Part shown: in pieces, positions 6,693 to 10,418 of the stretch
Numbering within the stretch: position 1 is the stretch's first letter
Layout of the letters: every line of letters starts with the position of its first letter
NCBI GenBank assembly: GCA_002687335.1
Contig: NYZY01000019.1
Location: 1-10,418 of the forward strand
DNA length: 10,418 bases
Reading direction: 5' to 3'
Source: Chloroflexota bacterium
GTDB taxonomy: Bacteria > Chloroflexota > Dehalococcoidia > UBA1151 > UBA1328
Made by a program: the position numbers and the translations under genes
The notes under the pieces: generated by a model
Databases searched by the model: none
What the model saw: the letters and a program-made list of their open reading frames with translations, nothing else
Told to the model about the DNA's origin: nothing

Positions 6693-6821
6693 TCATTGAA
6701 AGTTAGGTTGTGTGAAATAAGGCTAGTTTAATGTCGAAATTAGGGAGCCTCACCCCTGATTACACCGTCTAGGATTTCCATCTAAAGAATATTGAGTAAG
6801 TGTTGAAACAATCAATGGGAT

Positions 6822-6826
6822 AGGAG
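6822..6826 (+). promoter_or_regulatory. Shine-Dalgarno site that decides the pxpA start
   Basis: AGGAG is 7 bases before TTG 6834 but only one base before TTG 6828, so the second TTG is the better start. A second AAGGAG at 6841-6846 precedes only non-standard codons in frame (ATT 6855). Confidence 0.55.
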
Positions 6827-6833
6827 TTTGCTG

Positions 6834-7616
6834 TTGATACAAGGAGTTGCGAGAATTGACTTCAATGCAGATATTGGCGAGTCATTTGCAGGGTATGAGC
6901 TTGGTCTTGACGAAGAAATTGTCAAGTACATTACTTCTGCGAACATAGCTACTGGATTTCATGCAGGAGATCCTGATTGGATGGCTCGGACTGTTGCGCT
7001 CGCTGTCGATCATCAAGTTGGAATCGGTGCTCACCCGGCTTACCCAGATCTTGCAGGGTTCGGCCGAAGAAATATGGACCTGACTCCAGGTGAAGTTCGT
7101 AATGCAGTGACGTACCAAGTTGGTGCTCTGTCTGCATTCGCTCCAGGGCGAAAATTGCAACATGTGAAACCGCATGGAGCCCTGTACAACACGGCAGTTA
7201 AAGACCCCGAAGTTGCATCTTCAGTAGTGTCTGCTATCAAGGAGTTCGATCCTGAATTAATTCATGTGGTTCTTGCTGGATCACGGTGGGAATCCATTGC
7301 TCGAGACGAGGGAGTTCGAGTCGCCAGGGAATGCTACGCTGACCGGGCTGTGACGGCACAAGGGACCCTTGTGCCTCGGTCCGAGCCCGGGGCCGTCGTC
7401 CACGAAACGGACCAGATTGTAGAGCGTTCGATAAAGCTCGCAACCGAAGGGAAGGTTATAGCTGTCGATGGCACTGAGATCGAATTTTCTGCGGATTCAA
7501 TATGTTTACATGGGGACACCCCTGGTGCGGTAGAAACAGCCGCTGCAGTTCGTGGAGCACTTGAAGATGCGGGGGTGAAAATCACGCCTATGGCCAAGCT
7601 GGTTTCCGGTGTCTAG
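6834..7616 (+). CDS. pxpA: 5-oxoprolinase (ATP-dependent) subunit A, LamB/YcsF family
   Basis: PxpA is one of three subunits of the cytosolic prokaryotic 5-oxoprolinase, which opens 5-oxo-L-proline to L-glutamate with ATP. The 260-residue protein has all LamB/YcsF hallmarks: DFNADIGESF near the N-terminus, SANIATGFHAGDP, IGAHPAYPDLAGFGRR, HVKPHGALYN, ECYADRA, and ICLHGDTPGAV near the C-terminus. Length matches characterised PxpA (about 245-260). TTG 6834 is chosen as start because the AGGAG at 6822-6826 is well spaced; TTG 6828 would add two residues. The stop TAG overlaps the pxpB GTG start by 8 bases, and the gene leads an operon with pxpB, pxpC and a putative decarboxylase. The 141-base leader shows no convincing promoter. 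Confidence 0.95.
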   Translation: MIQGVARIDFNADIGESFAGYELGLDEEIVKYITSANIATGFHAGDPDWMARTVALAVDHQVGIGAHPAYPDLAGFGRRNMDLTPGEVRNAVTYQVGALSAFAPGRKLQHVKPHGALYNTAVKDPEVASSVVSAIKEFDPELIHVVLAGSRWESIARDEGVRVARECYADRAVTAQGTLVPRSEPGAVVHETDQIVERSIKLATEGKVIAVDGTEIEFSADSICLHGDTPGAVETAAAVRGALEDAGVKITPMAKLVSGV

Positions 7617-8310
7617 GAAACTCAAGAGTGAACCTGAACGTCAACGATTTCCTCGCGTGGTTCCTGCTGGAGATTCTGCGATACTGATCGAACTGGGATC
7701 AGAAGTTGACCCTGAAATTAGTTCCATGGTTTTCGCACTGACTGATCTTATTAAGGTTGCTGGTTTGAATTCCGATTTGGAGGTACTTCCCACTTATCGG
7801 TCCGTGCTTGTTTATTACGACCCGCTTGTTTGTAGCTATGCAGAAATGTTCGATGCCGTGAATGGCGCGGTTGAAGGTTTGGTAGAACCTATTAACGTAA
7901 ACAGTTCGTTGAAAATCGTTGAAATCCCCGTTGTATATGGAGGTGATGATGGCCCGGACCTTCATTTCGTAGCGGATCACGCAGAGATTACTGAGGACGC
8001 CGTTATCGAGCTTCACTCCAGGACTGACTACAGGGTTTACATGCTTGGATTCTCTCCAGGGTTTCCATATCTTGGAGGCCTAGACGAGCGAATTGCTGCG
8101 CCGAGGCTCAAGACCCCTCGTGTTTTAGTTCCTGCCGGATCTGTAGGGATTGCAGAGTCACAAACAGGTGTGTACCCGAACGCGGGGCCAGGTGGTTGGA
8201 GAATAATAGGCAGAACTTCGGTTACTCTTTTCGATGTAAATAGTTCAACTCCCTCTTTAATAACTCCTGCTACGAAAGTTCGATTTATACCGGTGGATCA
8301 GCATGACTAA
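7609..8310 (+). CDS. pxpB: 5-oxoprolinase subunit B (KipI / allophanate hydrolase subunit 1-like)
   Basis: The 233-residue protein is PxpB, homologous to allophanate hydrolase subunit 1 and B. subtilis KipI; with PxpC it forms the amide-hydrolysing part of 5-oxoprolinase. Visible blocks: the N-terminal VVPAGDSAILIELG, PTYRSVLVYYDP, the middle IPVVYGGDDGPDL, and the strongly conserved YRVYMLGFSPGFPYLGGLD, VPAGSVGIAESQTGVYP, GPGGWRIIGRT and LFD. The GTG start lies in the pxpA stop region (GTGTCTAG), so translation is coupled; no good independent Shine-Dalgarno is seen. The stop overlaps the pxpC ATG by 8 bases. The same domain occurs in urea amidolyase, but the adjacent PxpA makes oxoproline the likely substrate. 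KipI-like regulation of a sensor kinase is an unlikely alternative. Confidence 0.94.
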   Translation: MSRKLKSEPERQRFPRVVPAGDSAILIELGSEVDPEISSMVFALTDLIKVAGLNSDLEVLPTYRSVLVYYDPLVCSYAEMFDAVNGAVEGLVEPINVNSSLKIVEIPVVYGGDDGPDLHFVADHAEITEDAVIELHSRTDYRVYMLGFSPGFPYLGGLDERIAAPRLKTPRVLVPAGSVGIAESQTGVYPNAGPGGWRIIGRTSVTLFDVNSSTPSLITPATKVRFIPVDQHD

Positions 8311-9394
8311 AACCTCTGAGCGCAGTATCCAAGTGGTGCGATGTGGGTTCATGGCATTGGTTCAAGATCAGGGCAGGTTTGGATTCCAAGAGCTCGGAGT
8401 TTCAGTGAGTGGGGCAGCCGACAAAGAAGCTCTGGATGTTGGGAATGTTCTTGTAGGGAACCCTCCCGGATCAGCTGCCCTAGAGGTCATGCTTGGAGAT
8501 TTCGAAATTGAATTTATTGAAAGCATGATGTTTGCTTTGACCGGGGCAGAAACTGAAGCAAGGCTTGATGATGTTCCGGTGGGTCGAAACCTTTCGTATA
8601 AAGCGCATGCTGGATCCCGTCTTTCACTATTAAACGTTAGGCAGGGACTGCGTGCTTATATTTCGGTGCAGGGTGGAATCGATACTCCGATAATTCTTGG
8701 TTCTCGTTCAACTCATACAGCTTCTGGTATTGGCGGTTTCGAGGGTAGGGGATTGCAGCCTAATGATGTGTTAATGGTTGGAAAATCAAAACCTAGGGAT
8801 GAATATGCAAGTAGATGTTGGGATGGCGACGAATCACCTACGGATGAACTTACTGTCCGGGTTGTACTAGGCCCACAAGATGATGAATTTTCCGAGTCTG
8901 GAATCGAAACATTTCTTAGTTCTACCTACGTGGTCAGTGATCAATCGAATCGGCAGGGATTACGGTTGGAAGGGTCCGCAATTGAATCACGAAACGGCAG
9001 ATACGATATCGTATCTGATGCGGTGGTTAACGGGTCCATACAAGTTCCAGGAGATGGCAAGCCGATCATACTGCTCTCTGATCGTCAAACAACGGGCGGT
9101 TATCTTAAAATAGCGACCGTTGCTTCGGTTGATATTCCTCGTCTAGGGCAGGCTTCTCCTGGTAATCGGATTACTTTTTCAGCAGTTTCAGTCGAGGAAT
9201 CTCAACAGCTTTTTATCGATCGCCAAGATAAACTTTCAACTTCTATAAACGAGCTAGCAGGGGATCAGTTTTTCCTGCGAGTTGGCGATACTGATATTTC
9301 AGTTGGTATGGCTGTGAATGGCTCCGCCCAGGTAGTCATTTTAGATGGTATTGCATATCCAATCGTTGTCGATGAATTTACTTCCGATGAATAA
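8303..9394 (+). CDS. pxpC: 5-oxoprolinase subunit C (KipA / allophanate hydrolase subunit 2-like)
   Basis: The 363-residue protein is PxpC, the biotin-dependent carboxylase-like (AHS2) subunit. Conserved blocks: ALVQDQGRFGFQELGVSVSG, VGNPPGSAALEVMLG, ALTGAE, GLRAYISVQGGID, ILGSRST, GGFEGRGL, then SNRQGLRLEG, the RYDIVSDAVVNGSIQVPGDG region and LLSDRQTTGGYLKIATV. The core normally ends around residue 320-330. This one carries an extra tail whose last part, VVILDGIAYPIVVDEF, looks like the short beta-hairpin at the start of biotin carrier domains. ATG 8303 has GGTGG at 8292-8296 and sits in ATGACTAA, overlapping pxpB by 8 bases. Its own stop overlaps the following small ORF in the same manner. 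A perfect 20-base palindrome lies within the coding sequence (8998-9017). Confidence 0.94.
   Translation: MTKTSERSIQVVRCGFMALVQDQGRFGFQELGVSVSGAADKEALDVGNVLVGNPPGSAALEVMLGDFEIEFIESMMFALTGAETEARLDDVPVGRNLSYKAHAGSRLSLLNVRQGLRAYISVQGGIDTPIILGSRSTHTASGIGGFEGRGLQPNDVLMVGKSKPRDEYASRCWDGDESPTDELTVRVVLGPQDDEFSESGIETFLSSTYVVSDQSNRQGLRLEGSAIESRNGRYDIVSDAVVNGSIQVPGDGKPIILLSDRQTTGGYLKIATVASVDIPRLGQASPGNRITFSAVSVEESQQLFIDRQDKLSTSINELAGDQFFLRVGDTDISVGMAVNGSAQVVILDGIAYPIVVDEFTSDE
8998..9017. repeat. Perfect 20-base palindrome inside pxpC
   Basis: The half CAGATACGAT is followed at once by its exact reverse complement, giving a spacer-free palindrome centred on GATATC. It codes for the RYDIVSD part of a conserved PxpC segment. 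Confidence 0.85.
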
Positions 9395-9512
9395 CTTCAC
9401 TTTGTTAGAATCGCTGTTGGAATTTTTCACCGATCATAGTGATCGTGCCGACAATTTAGAAATCGATCGCCTGATCGAGGGAGTAGTGACACGTTCGATC
9501 AGAGTCTCATAA
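9387..9512 (+). CDS. Small 41-codon ORF, coupled to pxpC; function unknown
   Basis: An ATG in ATGAATAA overlaps the pxpC stop by exactly 8 bases, the same geometry as pxpA/pxpB and pxpB/pxpC. This is good reason to think ribosomes enter here. The 41-residue product is acidic (FFTDHSDRADNLEID in the middle), has no membrane segment and matches no family I recognise. Its TAA (9510-9512) lies 30 bases before the first ATG of the OadG-like gene, and the OadG frame is already open through its second half. It may be a genuine micro-protein, a leader that couples translation to oadG, or the N-terminus of oadG separated by a frameshift near GGG at 9479-9481. Homologues in related genomes would separate these options. 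Confidence 0.4.
   Translation: MNNFTLLESLLEFFTDHSDRADNLEIDRLIEGVVTRSIRVS
9428..9500. repeat. GATC-rich hairpin cluster between pxpC and oadG
   Basis: Five GATC sites occur in about 70 bases (9432, 9441, 9465, 9473, 9497). CGATCA-TAG-TGATCG (9431-9445) is a 6-3-6 inverted repeat, extendable with CAC/GTG across one bulged C. CGATC-GCCT-GATCG (9464-9477) is a second hairpin. They lie inside the 41-codon ORF. The hairpins could slow ribosomes, stabilise the pxp mRNA 3' end or be chance. Confidence 0.5.
9477..9483 (+). promoter_or_regulatory. Shine-Dalgarno-like GAGGGAG ahead of the oadG frame
   Basis: GAGGGAG ends 7 bases before an ACG codon (9491-9493) in the OadG frame. No ATG, GTG or TTG in that frame lies within reach. 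It may drive a non-canonical start or stimulate frameshifting. Confidence 0.35.
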
Positions 9513-9541
9513 ACGACGGGCTTACGGTCAGCCTCGTTGGC

Positions 9542-9868
9542 ATGGGTGCAGTTTTCGTTGTTTTGATATTGTTAGCTTTGTCGATCAAAGCAATAACCTT
9601 GCTTGATCGTGAGAATGTTGCCCTAGTTGAATCACACGCCGTCTCAGATTCTGGTGATCTTGATCCGGATTCAGGAAACGCGGATTCTATTACTGGCCAA
9701 CAGGTTGCTGCTATGGCTGTCGCTATTGCATTAGCAGATTCTGGTTCCGTGCCCACGCAGGCTTTGACCCCTGTCCGTAGAACGTTATCCCCTGACGCTT
9801 GGTTGCAGAGCGGCCGGACTCGCGCGATGAGTTCTTCAGGATCGCTTGTACGGGATAGGCGCATTTAG
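9542..9868 (+). CDS. Sodium-pump decarboxylase gamma subunit (OadG-like), start uncertain
   Basis: This small membrane protein matches the OAD_gamma family, which anchors and assembles oxaloacetate or methylmalonyl-CoA type Na+-translocating decarboxylases. The membrane helix carries the family GMG (GMGAVFVVLILLALSI), followed by an acidic linker (DSGDLDPDSGNAD), a helix QQVAAMAVAIALA and a C-terminal W..SGR..AM block as in other OadG proteins. ATG 9542 is the first normal start codon, but it falls inside GMG, and family-like residues INDGLTVSLV precede it in frame. The frame is open back to 9443 with only ACG 9491 or ATA 9509 as possible starts. The true N-terminus is therefore probably upstream, giving about 125 residues if ACG 9491 is used. 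The stop TAG shares one base with the next gene's GTG. Confidence 0.8.
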   Translation: MGAVFVVLILLALSIKAITLLDRENVALVESHAVSDSGDLDPDSGNADSITGQQVAAMAVAIALADSGSVPTQALTPVRRTLSPDAWLQSGRTRAMSSSGSLVRDRRI

Positions 9869-10317
9869 TGGCTAACAAGAACTACAAAATCAATATAGCT
9901 GGTAAAACCTACGATGTTGAGGTAGGTGATATTTCCAAATCTCCTGTACAAGTTTCTGTTGATGGCACGGTTTACCAGGTTGAAATTCCTGAATCTACCG
10001 GCGACCGTGCTTCGGGCCTTCAAGCTACTTTTGCACCCAAGCCAGTAGTTGCTGCTGCTGCTGCGGTTAGCCGTCCTTCAATTCCGGATTCACTTGATGA
10101 TGGAGTGGTTCGGTCTCCGATGCCAGGTCGTATTCTTAGCGTGAATATATCGGTTGGTGACACGGTCAAAAAGGGGCAGCCGATATTTATACTCGAGTCG
10201 ATGAAGATGGAAAACACCATAGCTTCTTCGATCGATGGGACAGTTACGTCGGTGCATGTCGGGGCTAGCGATTCGGTTCAACATGGCCAAACCTTGGCCG
10301 AGATTGCAAAGGGTTAG
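9868..10317 (+). CDS. Biotin carboxyl carrier protein / biotinyl subunit of a decarboxylase or carboxylase
   Basis: The 149-residue protein has three parts: an N-terminal beta-hairpin domain typical of decarboxylase biotin subunits (KINIAGKTYDVEVG and VSVDGTVYQVEI, 7-40), an Ala-rich linker (about 60-68), and a biotinyl domain from 79 to the end with VRSPMPGRI, VGDTVKKGQ and ESMKMEN. Lys113 in MKM is the predicted biotin attachment site, needing a biotin ligase encoded elsewhere. It would carry CO2 from a carboxyltransferase to the membrane beta subunit. Neighbouring OadG-like and OadB-like genes point to a Na+-pumping decarboxylase rather than acetyl-CoA carboxylase, although biotin carrier/carboxylase genes are also known beside pxp genes. 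GTG start with TAGG (9856-9859) 8 bases upstream; 1-base overlap with oadG. Confidence 0.92.
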   Translation: MANKNYKINIAGKTYDVEVGDISKSPVQVSVDGTVYQVEIPESTGDRASGLQATFAPKPVVAAAAAVSRPSIPDSLDDGVVRSPMPGRILSVNISVGDTVKKGQPIFILESMKMENTIASSIDGTVTSVHVGASDSVQHGQTLAEIAKG

Positions 10318-10323
10318 TTCCAA

Positions 10324-10418
10324 ATGGTTAATGAGCTAAGCACTTTGTGGGCGGGTATAACAGCTTTAATCGAGGAGCCGCGACTGGTCTTGATGTGGTT
10401 AATTGCCGGGGGTTTACT
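10324..10418 (+). CDS. Start of OadB-like Na+-translocating decarboxylase beta subunit (3' end cut by window)
   Basis: Only the first 31 codons are visible. The product begins with a short amphipathic stretch (ELSTLWAGITALIEEP) and enters a hydrophobic helix, LVLMWLIAGGL. This is how OadB/MmdB/GcdB beta subunits begin before the LYLAI block. ATG 10324 is 10 bases after AAAGGG (10308-10313) and 6 bases after the stop of the biotin carrier gene. The gene order gamma, biotin carrier, beta supports the call; the visible sequence alone would not. Confidence 0.65.
   Translation, partial: MVNELSTLWAGITALIEEPRLVLMWLIAGGL

Noticed and set aside
6693..6833. Promoter or riboswitch ahead of pxpA
   Set aside because: The best -35/-10 pair (TTACAC 6760, TAAAGA 6783) matches poorly, and I could not see a known riboswitch architecture.
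9499..9864. Minus-strand open frame opposite the OadG-like gene
   Set aside because: Low-complexity product without family features; the plus frame has the OAD_gamma pattern.
9868..10317. AccB of acetyl-CoA carboxylase as name for the biotin carrier
   Set aside because: The N-terminal hairpin domain and the OadG/OadB-like neighbours fit a decarboxylase subunit better, so no accB symbol was given.
1..10418. Defence island, prophage, IS element or CRISPR array
   Set aside because: No transposase, integrase, nuclease, regularly spaced repeats or terminal inverted repeats were found; the genes are metabolic.

Overview
The window looks like a chromosomal segment from a free-living, mainly heterotrophic bacterium with moderate GC, tightly packed genes and frequent GTG/TTG starts. 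The mix of genes (a TrpB2-type enzyme, acetoin/pyruvate-type E1 alpha and beta, an HpaI-type aldolase, a divergent Gfo/Idh/MocA protein, PxpABC and a Na+-pump decarboxylase) fits the organic-acid and amino-acid catabolic repertoire of marine Chloroflexota such as SAR202. That taxonomic guess comes from gene content only and is moderate at best. I see no phage, IS, integrase, CRISPR, tRNA or rRNA.

Layout. 1-773 (+) is the 3' part of a TrpB2-like PLP enzyme with an altered active site. 943-3072 (+) holds the alpha and beta subunits of a thiamine-diphosphate 2-oxo acid dehydrogenase E1, with no E2 or E3 beside them. 3069-3959 (-) is an HpcH/HpaI-family aldolase that converges on the E1 beta gene with a 4-base overlap. 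A 202-base divergent intergenic region rich in dyad symmetry follows. Then come an NTF2/SnoaL-like protein (4162-4587, +), a convergent DinB-like protein overlapping a DUF971 protein (4593-5443, -), and a second divergent control region with an operator-like repeat. A Gfo/Idh/MocA-family protein lacking the usual catalytic residues is at 5631-6692 (+).

From 6834 to the right edge (+) runs one compact operon: pxpA, pxpB and pxpC (ATP-dependent 5-oxoprolinase, giving glutamate), a 41-codon ORF, an OadG-like gamma subunit, a biotin carrier protein, and the first codons of an OadB-like beta subunit. pxpA/pxpB, pxpB/pxpC and pxpC/small ORF each overlap by exactly 8 bases, which argues for translational coupling and for the small ORF being translated.

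Working together: the right-hand operon joins 5-oxoproline opening to what appears to be a biotin-dependent, sodium-pumping decarboxylase. The carboxyltransferase subunit is not visible and may lie downstream. The left half handles 2-oxo acids and probably pyruvate-forming C-C cleavage. The most unusual points are the start of the OadG gene (no normal start codon ahead of its membrane segment), two enzymes with replaced catalytic motifs (TrpB2-like and MocA-like), and several short palindromic elements. I did not find a clear-cut new defence or mobile system.
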